A DNA stretch of 11,990 bases from Desulfobacteraceae bacterium (GTDB lineage: Bacteria > Desulfobacterota > DSM-4660 > Desulfatiglandales > HGW-15), in the NCBI GenBank assembly GCA_003819975.1, contig RPPU01000076.1, forward strand, positions 1-11,990. The letters are read 5' to 3'. The position numbers were made by a program, and so were the translations under genes. The notes below the pieces were generated by a model. The model did not search any database. It was not told where the DNA came from and saw only the letters and a list, made by a program, of their open reading frames with translations. Below are positions 6,865 to 11,990 of the stretch, piece by piece. How positions within the stretch are numbered: the first letter of the stretch is position 1; each line of letters begins with the position of its first letter.

Positions 6865-6884
6865 CCGCAGGCTAAAGCCTGCGG
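6865..6884. repeat. Palindrome CCGCAGGCT-AA-AGCCTGCGG
   Basis: Nine-base arms at 6865-6873 and 6876-6884 are exact complements with two bases between. No T-run follows. Palindromes of this AGGCTAAAGCCT type are common intergenic elements in many bacterial genomes. It overlaps the start of dispersed repeat copy B. Confidence 0.6.
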
Positions 6885-6927
6885 CTACCGGGTTGCAGAA
6901 TTCACCGGCAGTGGCATCTATCGTGTC
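6872..6927 (+). repeat. Dispersed intergenic repeat, copy B
   Basis: It aligns with 2623-2679 and shares the blocks TAAAG, CTGCG, CTACC, CAGAA, CAC, GTG and ATCTATCGTG in the same order. It lies upstream of the nucleotidase gene, as copy A lies upstream of the ATPase gene. Confidence 0.55.
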
Positions 6928-7080
6928 CGACCATTTTAATGAAAATGGCTTATTTGATGGGCTATCTTTTGCATATGGTTTCTTTTTATTGCAACAAGAA
7001 GGTTGATCCCATGTTTCTTTGGATTAATCTTCTTAATCCCGTGCAAATTTTTTTGGATCTATCATTGGGCAGGAGTAAAC

Positions 7081-8616
7081 TTGAACCGATTTAAAACCCC
7101 AATATTGTCGTTTATTGTTTCGGTTTTTCTCTTCATCGGCGCGGTTCCGGGATTTTCTCAGACTGTCTCTTTGACGATTTTGCACACCAATGACACCCAC
7201 GGCTATCTTTTGCCTTTCAGTTATCCGGCCCAGAGCGACCCCTGCCTGACTTCTCCGGGTTTGCCGGAGCGTAAAGAGATCGGCGGTATGGCCCGGCGGG
7301 TCACGCTGATCAAGCAAATCCGCAACGAATTGCAGAGCAAAGGCGCCAAGGTCTGGTTGATCGATGCGGGTGATTTTTCAGACGGAACTTCTTTTTCGAC
7401 CGAATTTCACGGTGAAGCGGATATCGCCGCCATGAATGCGGCCGGCTATGATTTTGCCGTGTTCGGTAATCACGATTTCAACCATACTCTGGCGCACACG
7501 CTGAAGCTCATCGATCAGGCGCGTTATCCCATCCTGTGCTCCAATGTGACCTTTGCCGTCGACAAGAAGCCGCTGACCCCGCTTTATAGAATAGAATCGG
7601 TCGGCTCGGTCCGCGTGGGAATTTTCGGTCTGGTCGCCAAAGAAACAGCTTCTTATCGAGCCATGCGGGAAGGCCTTGGGGTTGCGGGCGTAATTACTAC
7701 GGCTCGTGCCATTGTAAAAAAACTGCGCTCCAAAGCGGATATCATTGTTTTGATTTCGCATTGCGGCAAAGAAACGGATGAAAAGATCGCGCAAACCGCG
7801 TCCGGAATCGACGTGATTATCGGGGGTCATTCCCATTCGCGATTGCCTTTCGGCGAGTTTATCCGGCAGCCGGATGCGCTTCAATCGGAGCGCATGAACG
7901 GCACGGTCATTGTCCAGGCCCATCAGTGGGGCGGCGAATTAGGGCAATGCGATTTGGTTTTTGAAAAAGATACTTCCGGAGCATGGCGGTTGAAGCAGTA
8001 TAAGGCTCGTTTGCTTCCCATCACAACCGCGATCCGTCCGGATGAAAAGACGGCGGAACAAATCAAGCAATATGCGGACCGCCTTCCGGCGCGCTATTCC
8101 GAAGTTATCGGCAACGCCGCGGCCGATTTCAGCCGGCGCTGCAGCGATGCGGCTGAATCCAATTTAGTGACGGACGCGGTGCGGGAAACGTTCGGGACCG
8201 AGATTGAACTGGAGAATTTGGGCGGTGTGCGCGCCCCTTTGTTGAAAGGCAAGATCACCCGCGGCGATCTGGTTCGGCTCGATCCTTTCGATAATACGGT
8301 AGTGACATTTAAAATCACGGGCAAGAAACTACGGGAGATCCTAAAAAAATACGCTCCGGCTGTATCAGGGCTGCGCTATCGTCTGGAAAAAGATGAGTTG
8401 ATCGAGGTCAGCGTTAACGGACAACCGTTACAGAACGATCGGGTCTATACGGGTGCGACTAATTCCCATTTTGCCGAACGGGCGCTGAAGGGGATCGCGG
8501 TTCAGGACACGGGCCGGCAGCGTCTGGATGTGCTGATCGAGTATATCCGTAAAAATGGGACGATTCATCCCGCTTATGACGGCCGGCGGATTGTGGTCAA
8601 TGAAAAAACGGATTGA
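7081..8616 (+). CDS. Exported 5'-nucleotidase/UshA-like metallophosphoesterase
   Basis: Enzymes of this family hydrolyse nucleotides or related phosphoesters in the periplasm using two metal ions. In the 511-residue protein the metal-site motifs are all present: HTNDTHG (35-41), DAGDFSDG (95-102), GNHD (129-132), SHCG (His 227) and GGHSH (248-252). A 5'-nucleotidase C-terminal domain follows, with ESNLVTDAVRE and NLGGVRAPLLKGKITRGDLVRLDPFDN. The GGDGY-like substrate loop of UshA is not seen; TNSHFAERALKG is in its place, so the substrate may differ. I start at the TTG at 7081: AGGAG lies at 7071-7075, and this gives a classic signal peptide (MNRFKTPILSFIVSVFLFIGAVPGFSQ). The longer frame from 7003 would put 26 odd residues in front of it. 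The membrane protein gene follows after 28 bases. Confidence 0.88.
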   Translation: MNRFKTPILSFIVSVFLFIGAVPGFSQTVSLTILHTNDTHGYLLPFSYPAQSDPCLTSPGLPERKEIGGMARRVTLIKQIRNELQSKGAKVWLIDAGDFSDGTSFSTEFHGEADIAAMNAAGYDFAVFGNHDFNHTLAHTLKLIDQARYPILCSNVTFAVDKKPLTPLYRIESVGSVRVGIFGLVAKETASYRAMREGLGVAGVITTARAIVKKLRSKADIIVLISHCGKETDEKIAQTASGIDVIIGGHSHSRLPFGEFIRQPDALQSERMNGTVIVQAHQWGGELGQCDLVFEKDTSGAWRLKQYKARLLPITTAIRPDEKTAEQIKQYADRLPARYSEVIGNAAADFSRRCSDAAESNLVTDAVRETFGTEIELENLGGVRAPLLKGKITRGDLVRLDPFDNTVVTFKITGKKLREILKKYAPAVSGLRYRLEKDELIEVSVNGQPLQNDRVYTGATNSHFAERALKGIAVQDTGRQRLDVLIEYIRKNGTIHPAYDGRRIVVNEKTD

Positions 8617-8644
8617 ATCATTGCATGATTTGTCAGGAGGCCAG

Positions 8645-9328
8645 ATGGAAAAGAAAAATCGCTATGCGCATCAAATGATGCATCTGTTTCTCGGTATTCT
8701 TGTTTTCATTCCGATCGCGATCCTCTTGTATTTTTCCCCTGATCTGATTAAGCTTCTGGGATCGCCGTTTCTGTATCTTCCGGAGAAATTGGAATGGATC
8801 CATTTGCCTGCAAAGAATGAAGTGATCAAAGTTGATCCGGCAACCCAGGGGCATACGATTTTTTTCGGGAAGCCGGGCGGCTATGTCGTTTATACCGATG
8901 ATATTGATTTGTTATTTCTTCAGGCAAGTCAAACCGATAAAAAAAGAGGGCCTTGGTTGGTTGAAGAAACGGAACAGGGTCCCATTGCTTTCTATTTTGT
9001 GAGCAGAGGCATCAGGCCGTATGACACGACTTTGGCCAAGGGAAGGCCTTTTCTCTGTTTTACCATTGTTAAGCCGGGTTCTTATGAATTCGCTTTTAAT
9101 TGGCCGGGGGGTGAAGCCGCATCCATCTCCATCCTGCCTGATTATATGAACGGGAAAGAAGATATTCTGCTGACGGTTTATTTCGCGCAGCTGGCTTTTC
9201 TGGCCGGCTTATGGTGGGCGGTGTATCACCTGTTTACTTTGAAGAAAAGAAGAGCCGACAAAATCGAACAGAAGGAAAAAGCCATAAGAGCACGACAATT
9301 ATGGAATGTGATCGAGCTAAAGAGATAA
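8645..9328 (+). CDS. Two-TM membrane protein, family not recognised
   Basis: The 227-residue protein has TM segments at about 12-31 (MHLFLGILVFIPIAILLYF) and 174-198 (LLTVYFAQLAFLAGLWWAVYHLF). Basic ends (MEKKNR and LKKRRADK) put both termini inside, leaving an extracytoplasmic domain of about 140 residues that looks beta-rich (KVDPATQGHTIFFGKPGGYVVY, FLCFTIVKPGSYEFAFNWPGG). I do not recognise the family. The ATG at 8645 has AGGAGG at 8635-8640; an in-frame ATG at 8600 would overlap the nucleotidase gene and lacks an equal SD. The gap to the nucleotidase gene is 28 bases, so the two are probably one operon. Just beyond its stop another frame encodes a hydrophobic segment, which raises the question of a frameshift. 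Confidence 0.72.
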   Translation: MEKKNRYAHQMMHLFLGILVFIPIAILLYFSPDLIKLLGSPFLYLPEKLEWIHLPAKNEVIKVDPATQGHTIFFGKPGGYVVYTDDIDLLFLQASQTDKKRGPWLVEETEQGPIAFYFVSRGIRPYDTTLAKGRPFLCFTIVKPGSYEFAFNWPGGEAASISILPDYMNGKEDILLTVYFAQLAFLAGLWWAVYHLFTLKKRRADKIEQKEKAIRARQLWNVIELKR

Positions 9329-9479
9329 GGCGATCCGACGCTTTATTTCTTTGACTTTGCTGACCGGGTTTTCCAGCTTGATTGGCAAGATTTTCGGGAT
9401 CGTGTTTATATGTTTCAGCCTGTATTGTGTCTATCTTATCATTACCGGATTCATTAGAAAGGACCCGCCCCAAGAATAA
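9321..9479 (+). CDS. Small hydrophobic reading frame, separate gene or frameshifted tail
   Basis: After the stop at 9318-9320 this frame is open and reads AIRRFISLTLLTGFSSLIG then KIFGIVFICFSLYCVYLIITGF and a charged end IRKDPPQE, a convincing membrane segment with a hydrophilic tail. There is no ATG or GTG before the hydrophobic part; TTG codons at 9351 and 9357 are the only usual starts and lack a good SD. It begins exactly where the preceding membrane-protein gene ends, in another frame, so it may be that protein's tail separated by a frameshift (real or a sequencing error), or a small coupled gene. Confidence 0.4.
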   Translation, partial: RDKAIRRFISLTLLTGFSSLIGKIFGIVFICFSLYCVYLIITGFIRKDPPQE

Positions 9480-9559
9480 GTGCCGGATCAAAACAAGAAA
9501 TAAAGTTTAATATTTTCAGATTGTTATAAAAATTTTGAGGCTATTATGTTAGATTAGGC

Positions 9560-9588
9560 TTGACGGATTATGAGCATATGCTTATAAT
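9560..9588 (+). promoter_or_regulatory. Strong promoter of the DUF134 gene, predicting a leaderless mRNA
   Basis: TTGACG (9560-9565) and TATAAT (9583-9588) are exactly 17 bases apart. The -10 ends only six bases before the ATG at 9595, so transcription should start at or next to the start codon. No SD precedes the ATG, which agrees with leaderless translation. Confidence 0.75.
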
Positions 9589-9589
9589 C
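9566..9589. promoter_or_regulatory. 24-bp near-perfect palindromic operator
   Basis: The arms GATTAT-G-AGCAT and ATGCT-T-ATAATC pair at 11 of 12 positions, with one mismatch (9572 with 9583), around the perfect core AGCATATGCT. The palindrome fills the spacer and overlaps the -10, so a bound protein would block the polymerase. The HTH protein encoded directly downstream is the first candidate ligand (inference). Confidence 0.65.
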
Positions 9590-9594
9590 TAAAT

Positions 9595-9873
9595 ATGTCG
9601 CGACCTAAAAAATGCCGGTGTATCCAATGCCAACCCAATGCGAATTATTTCAAGCCTAGGGGTAGTCCACTTACCAGTCTTGAAGAAATAGCGTTAAATC
9701 TCGATGAGTTGGAAACCTTGCGCCTGGCTGATTATGAGGGCCTGTATCATGAAGAGGCGGCCAAACAAATGAATATTTCGCGGGCCACTTTCGGCCGGAT
9801 TCTCGATCAGGCGCGGCATAAAGTAGCGGAGGCGATTCTGGGCGGGAAAGCCTTAAAAATCGTGAGAACGTGA
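9595..9873 (+). CDS. DUF134-family HTH protein
   Basis: The 92-residue protein matches the DUF134 family pattern: MSRPKKCR at the start, FKPRGSPLTSLEEIALNLDELETLRLADYEGLYHEEAAKQMNISRATFGRILDQARHKVAEAIL, and GKALKI near the end. The part from about residue 35 to 80 is a helix-turn-helix like sigma factor region 4, with ISRATFGRIL as recognition helix. Three cysteines in C7-x-C9-x2-C12 could bind a metal or an iron-sulfur cluster. Family members are often encoded beside NifX/NifB-type cofactor proteins, as here. The ATG has no SD and lies directly behind the promoter. Autoregulation through the palindrome is a reasonable inference. Its stop codon is inside a GTGAGAAC-type tandem repeat. Confidence 0.88.
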   Translation: MSRPKKCRCIQCQPNANYFKPRGSPLTSLEEIALNLDELETLRLADYEGLYHEEAAKQMNISRATFGRILDQARHKVAEAILGGKALKIVRT

Positions 9874-9884
9874 GAAAGTGAGAA
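9861..9884 (+). repeat. Three tandem 8-bp units across the DUF134 stop codon
   Basis: CGTGAGAA, CGTGAGAA and AGTGAGAA lie head to tail, and the gene's TGA stop is inside the second unit. Related GAGAAGGTAAGAA and GGTGAAAAC strings follow at about 9969-9990. Eight-base units can change copy number and would then alter the C-terminus. Confidence 0.55.
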
Positions 9885-9904
9885 CGTTTGAATGTATGAA
9901 AGGC

Positions 9905-9964
9905 GGTAGGGGCGACCGAAGCGGAGATGAAAACCGTATCGCTACCGAGCCGGTCGCCCGTACC
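9905..9964. repeat. Inverted repeat GGTAGGGGCGACCG/CGGTCGCCCGTACC
   Basis: Arms at 9905-9918 and 9951-9964 match at 13 of 14 positions around a 32-base loop. The GGGCGACCG text is a very common intergenic palindrome in environmental bacterial genomes, here with an insertion between its arms. It lies between the DUF134 and NifX-like genes and could act as an mRNA processing or stability hairpin. It has no terminator T-run. Confidence 0.55.
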
Positions 9965-10024
9965 CTATGAGAAGGTAAGAACAGGTGAAAACATTTTGAA
10001 TTTTTTTGTTAAAGGAGAAAGATT

Positions 10025-10402
10025 ATGAAATTATGTTTTACAGTGGAAAAAGACAACGGAATCGAGAGCACGGTTTACGGCCATTTCGGTTCAGCCCCGG
10101 CTTTTGTGATTGTGGATACGGAAAAGGAAAATGCGACCAGCGTCGCCAATAGTGATATGCACCACACGCATGGAGCTTGTAATCCGTTCAAAGCCATCGG
10201 CGGCCAACAGGTCGACGCAGTGGTGGTGGGCGGTATCGGCGCCGGAGCTTTAATGAAGCTCAATGCCGAGGGTGTTAAAGTTTTCCGGGCAGCGGAACCG
10301 AGTGTCAAGGCGAATGTAGCCCTTTTCAATAACGGCAAACTGCCGGAACTGACCATGAACCACACCTGCGGCGGACATCAAGGCGGTTGCGCGCATGAAT
10401 AA
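10025..10402 (+). CDS. NifX/NafY/MTH1175-like metal-cofactor protein
   Basis: The 125-residue protein belongs to the dinitrogenase iron-molybdenum cofactor biosynthesis family (PF02579), small carriers of metal-sulfur clusters that include NifX, NafY, MTH1175 and the orange protein. Visible marks are the YGHFGSAPAFVIVD start (18-31), the conserved HHTHGACNPFKAI (46-58), VDAVVVGGIGAGALMKLNAEGVKVFRA in the ribonuclease-H-like core, and a Cys/His-rich tail NHTCGGHQGGCAHE (112-125) that could bind metal. AAAGGAG at 10013-10019 is a good SD. No nif structural genes are in the window, so nitrogen fixation is not implied. It lies between DUF134 and FmdB genes on the same strand. Confidence 0.9.
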   Translation: MKLCFTVEKDNGIESTVYGHFGSAPAFVIVDTEKENATSVANSDMHHTHGACNPFKAIGGQQVDAVVVGGIGAGALMKLNAEGVKVFRAAEPSVKANVALFNNGKLPELTMNHTCGGHQGGCAHE

Positions 10403-10413
10403 TAAAGGTGTTT

Positions 10414-10433
10414 AGTCTATAGGAGTTTAGACT
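10414..10433 (+). other. Weak hairpin AGTCTA/TAGACT
   Basis: Six-base arms at 10414-10419 and 10428-10433 surround an 8-base loop, twelve bases after the NifX-like stop codon. No T-run follows, so it is unlikely to end transcription. The rest of the 123-base gap before the next gene shows only CTAC/TATAGG-type low-value repeats. Confidence 0.25.
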
Positions 10434-10525
10434 GTAGGTCTTCCGGTTCGAGTGTTTTTTCGGAGATTTTGTCGCCCGATAGCCTAAAAAGCTACTGCCT
10501 ATAAACCTATCTAAAGGAGTATTCA

Positions 10526-10756
10526 ATGCCCATTTACGAATATAAATGTAAAAAATGTAACGCAGTCAGCGAAGTTCTTGTTTTGAGTAACCAGGAAGAT
10601 CTGCACTGCAAAACCTGCGGCAGCGCCGATCTCGTTAAATTGATCTCGGCTCACAATACCGTGCAATCTTCTCCGACCCATGCCGGCGAAGCCGGGGGCA
10701 GCTGCTGTGGAGCGCCTCATTCCTGCGGCGCTCCGGGAAGTTGTTGCGGGAAGTAG
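10526..10756 (+). CDS. FmdB-family zinc ribbon protein
   Basis: The 76-residue protein starts with MPIYEYKCKKCNAVSE and has a second CKTCGSADL at residues 33-41, the CxxC...CxxC zinc ribbon of the FmdB family (PF09723). Typical members begin with the same MPIYEY motif. The C-terminal part is Cys-rich and Gly/Ala-rich (GGSCCGAPHSCGAPGSCCGK), with five more cysteines that could hold another metal. The name comes from a regulator of methanogen formamidase; the function in bacteria is not defined. AAAGGAG at 10513-10519 is a good SD. It follows the NifX-like gene and may share its transcript. Confidence 0.88.
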   Translation: MPIYEYKCKKCNAVSEVLVLSNQEDLHCKTCGSADLVKLISAHNTVQSSPTHAGEAGGSCCGAPHSCGAPGSCCGK

Positions 10757-10803
10757 ATCATTTCCTCCTAAGGACATCGTAAAACTAAAGACATAAAGCG
10801 CCG

Positions 10804-10841
10804 AAAAAAAGCGGAACCGTTATCAAAACGATTCCGCTTTT
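10804..10841 (-). terminator. Rho-independent terminator between convergent genes
   Basis: AAAAGCGGAACCGTT (10807-10821) faces AACGATTCCGCTTTT (10827-10841) with one imperfect pair, which is a G-U wobble on the minus strand. The minus-strand transcript has seven T after the stem, the plus strand only four. It therefore fits best as terminator of the gene ending at 10859, but can also stop the FmdB transcript. Confidence 0.85.
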
Positions 10842-10858
10842 ATGCAAAAATGTATAGA

Positions 10859-11158
10859 TTATTTCGGGTTTTTTGTGGCTTCCCGAATCATTTTGACCAC
10901 ATCCTGGGCAATGTCATTCGGTATCGGGATGACCAGGTTGTATTGGGTGAATTTCCAGTCGCCCTTCACTTTGATCAAAACGCCAGTGCCGCGACATTCG
11001 CCGTATTTCTCGTTCATGAGGCGTTCGCCAAGCCAGGCCGTGTTTTGGGCGGTGACGAAATTGCTGACCGGAGGCGTATTCAGCAACAGAATCAGGAGGA
11101 TCAAAGCCATAAAGATCATGATCAGTTTGAATCCATCAATATTTTGAAAGGCTTTCAT
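10859..11158 (-). CDS. Small single-TM protein, family not recognised
   Basis: The 99-residue protein has one hydrophobic segment near its start (FKLIMIFMALILLILLL, residues 10-26) preceded by Lys and Asp, so it is an inner-membrane anchor or uncleaved signal. The C-terminal 70 residues (TAQNTAWLGERLMNEKYGECRGTGVLIKVKGDWKFTQYNLVIPIPNDIAQDVVKMIREATKNPK) should lie outside the cytoplasm and contain one Cys. The start is firm: AAAGGAGG at 11166-11173 lies seven bases before the ATG. It is a single-gene unit with its own terminator. I cannot assign a function. Confidence 0.7.
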   Translation of the reverse strand: MKAFQNIDGFKLIMIFMALILLILLLNTPPVSNFVTAQNTAWLGERLMNEKYGECRGTGVLIKVKGDWKFTQYNLVIPIPNDIAQDVVKMIREATKNPK

Positions 11159-11437
11159 TGGTTAACCTCCTTTGTTTTTGAATATGAATGAGAGGGCACA
11201 GAACCCGATTCCTAAGCGATTACCCGATAAACAGCAATTTTCATGCCGAAGAGCTTGCGGGATCGCTAATGGATAATGGTGTAATAAATGATTGATATAC
11301 CGAACAAATCGGCGCCGGATTGGATGTCAAAAGACCCTGAGATTTATATTGCGGGAGAATCATAAAATGGTTAATAAAGAGAAAGAGCGCACCAAAGGCC
11401 TATAGAACCAAAGCATGAAAGATCAGGGGAACATCTC
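11159..11437. other. 279-bp divergent intergenic region
   Basis: It lies between the minus-strand TM protein and the plus-strand radical SAM gene and should carry both promoters; no element pair was clear enough to call. It contains a bulged 10-bp hairpin (11215-11267). Two tiny frames (25 codons from 11288, 12 codons from 11367) have no SD and are not accepted as genes. Confidence 0.5.
11215..11267 (+). other. Bulged hairpin upstream of the radical SAM gene
   Basis: AGCGAT (11215-11220) plus CCCG (11223-11226) pairs with CGGGATCGCT (11258-11267), a 10-bp stem with a two-base bulge and a loop of 31 bases. It could be a leader structure or a degenerate repeat. No T-run follows. It does not match a riboswitch I know. 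Confidence 0.3.
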
Positions 11438-11990
11438 TTGAAAAATATCATATCCGATCCAAAGTTCGAAACCCAAGACAGAGCCCTTTTTGAAGCGGCT
11501 TTTAAAACGGCCCGCAAGCATCAGGGCGATGGGGTCACGTTTTATTTGCCCGGCATGGTGAAAGTCGGCCAAGAGCGGGGCCGATATCCCGCCATTTCCA
11601 TCACGGCCGGGGAGTGCGAGTTGCAATGCGAACACTGCCGGGGCCGGTTGCTCGCGCCCATGATCAAGGTCGCCGGCCCGGAAGAACTGGTCGAGAAATG
11701 TCTGCGGCTTCATCAGAACGGCGCGCACGGAGTACTCTTGAGCGGCGGGTCGGATCTTCAGGGTCGCTTACCTTGGGAGAAGTATTACGGGGCGATCGCC
11801 CGTATCCATGAGCAAACCGGGCTTTTTCTTTCCGCGCATGTCGGGTTTCCGGATGCCGAAACCTGCCGGGAACTGAAACAGGCGGGTGTCAGCCAGGCTT
11901 TGCTCGACGTGATGGGCGACGAAGAGACCGCTTCCCGGGTTTATCACTTGAAAGGTTTGGAGCCGGTGCGTTCCGCCATGCAGGCGATTG
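11438..11990 (+). CDS. Biotin-synthase-like radical SAM protein, partial at window end
   Basis: The visible 184 codons run past the window edge. CELQCEHC at residues 60-67 is the CxxxCxxC signature for the 4Fe-4S cluster that splits S-adenosylmethionine (Cys 60, 64, 67). LLSGGSD at 100-106 is the following SAM-binding GG motif, and the rest (TGLFLSAHVGFPDAET, AGVSQALLDVMGDEET) fits alternating strands and helices of the radical SAM barrel. From memory this pattern resembles the archaeal/anaerobe homologs of biotin synthase, a group that includes the LipS1/LipS2 lipoyl synthases; that link is an inference. I place the start at TTG 11438, with AGGGGA at 11425-11430 as SD; the frame is open upstream to a stop at 11375 but offers no ATG. 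The next in-frame ATG is 11555. Confidence 0.8.
   Translation, partial: MKNIISDPKFETQDRALFEAAFKTARKHQGDGVTFYLPGMVKVGQERGRYPAISITAGECELQCEHCRGRLLAPMIKVAGPEELVEKCLRLHQNGAHGVLLSGGSDLQGRLPWEKYYGAIARIHEQTGLFLSAHVGFPDAETCRELKQAGVSQALLDVMGDEETASRVYHLKGLEPVRSAMQAI

Noticed and set aside
7003..7080. 26-codon extension of the nucleotidase gene from TTG 7003
   Set aside because: TTG 7081 has an SD and gives a clean signal peptide; the extension would bury that signal behind an odd hydrophobic stretch.
8555..8644. 30-codon extension of the two-TM protein gene
   Set aside because: It overlaps the nucleotidase gene, while ATG 8645 has AGGAGG directly upstream.
11288..11365. 25-codon frame (ATG ATT GAT ATA CCG ...) upstream of the radical SAM gene
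   Set aside because: No SD, short, and no supporting feature.

Overview
The window reads like a mid-GC, anaerobic, Gram-negative (diderm) bacterium. A clostridial-type 2[4Fe-4S] ferredoxin, a NifX-like metal-cofactor protein, a radical SAM enzyme, a lipoprotein and a Sec-exported 5'-nucleotidase-like enzyme all point that way. The style of the intergenic repeats and the DUF134/NifX/FmdB group suit Desulfobacterota (former Deltaproteobacteria) or a related candidate phylum. No rRNA or marker alignment is available, so this placement is an inference.

Layout. Positions 1-546: two perfect inverted repeats, a strong rho-independent terminator, and a minus-strand ferredoxin gene with its own SD and a candidate promoter. 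Positions 547-2346: minus-strand thrS, encoding a threonyl-tRNA synthetase that starts directly at the editing domain and lacks the N-terminal TGS domain. Positions 2347-2886: a 540-bp gene-free stretch with CACGGACC-type repeats, one copy of a dispersed repeat, and an AT-rich palindromic promoter region. Positions 2887-4625: a plus-strand AAA-type ATPase with a C-terminal winged helix, then an unrecognised 117-aa gene. Positions 4781-5386: a mazEF-type toxin-antitoxin operon with a well-formed promoter overlapped by an inverted repeat. Positions 5447-6829: a helical-repeat lipoprotein and an AT-rich exported DUF3859 protein. Positions 7081-9479: a UshA-like exported metallophosphoesterase/nucleotidase (TTG start), a two-TM membrane protein in the same operon, and a short hydrophobic reading frame just after it. 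Positions 9560-10756: a DUF134 regulator, a NifX/MTH1175-like protein and an FmdB-type zinc ribbon protein. Positions 10804-11158: a terminator and a minus-strand single-TM protein. Positions 11438 to the end: the first 184 codons of a biotin-synthase-like radical SAM protein, cut by the window edge.

How the genes may work together. Three small proteins at 9595-10756 form the clearest functional module: a Cys-containing HTH protein, a metal-cofactor carrier-like protein and a Cys-rich zinc ribbon. The module begins with a TTGACG-17-TATAAT promoter whose -10 ends six bases before the ATG, so the first mRNA should be leaderless; a near-perfect 24-bp palindrome overlaps that promoter. The mazEF pair is self-contained. 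The ATPase gene also has an inverted repeat over its likely promoter. The remaining genes are housekeeping (thrS, ferredoxin) or lineage-specific exported or membrane proteins. No tRNA, rRNA, CRISPR array, transposase or phage gene was seen.
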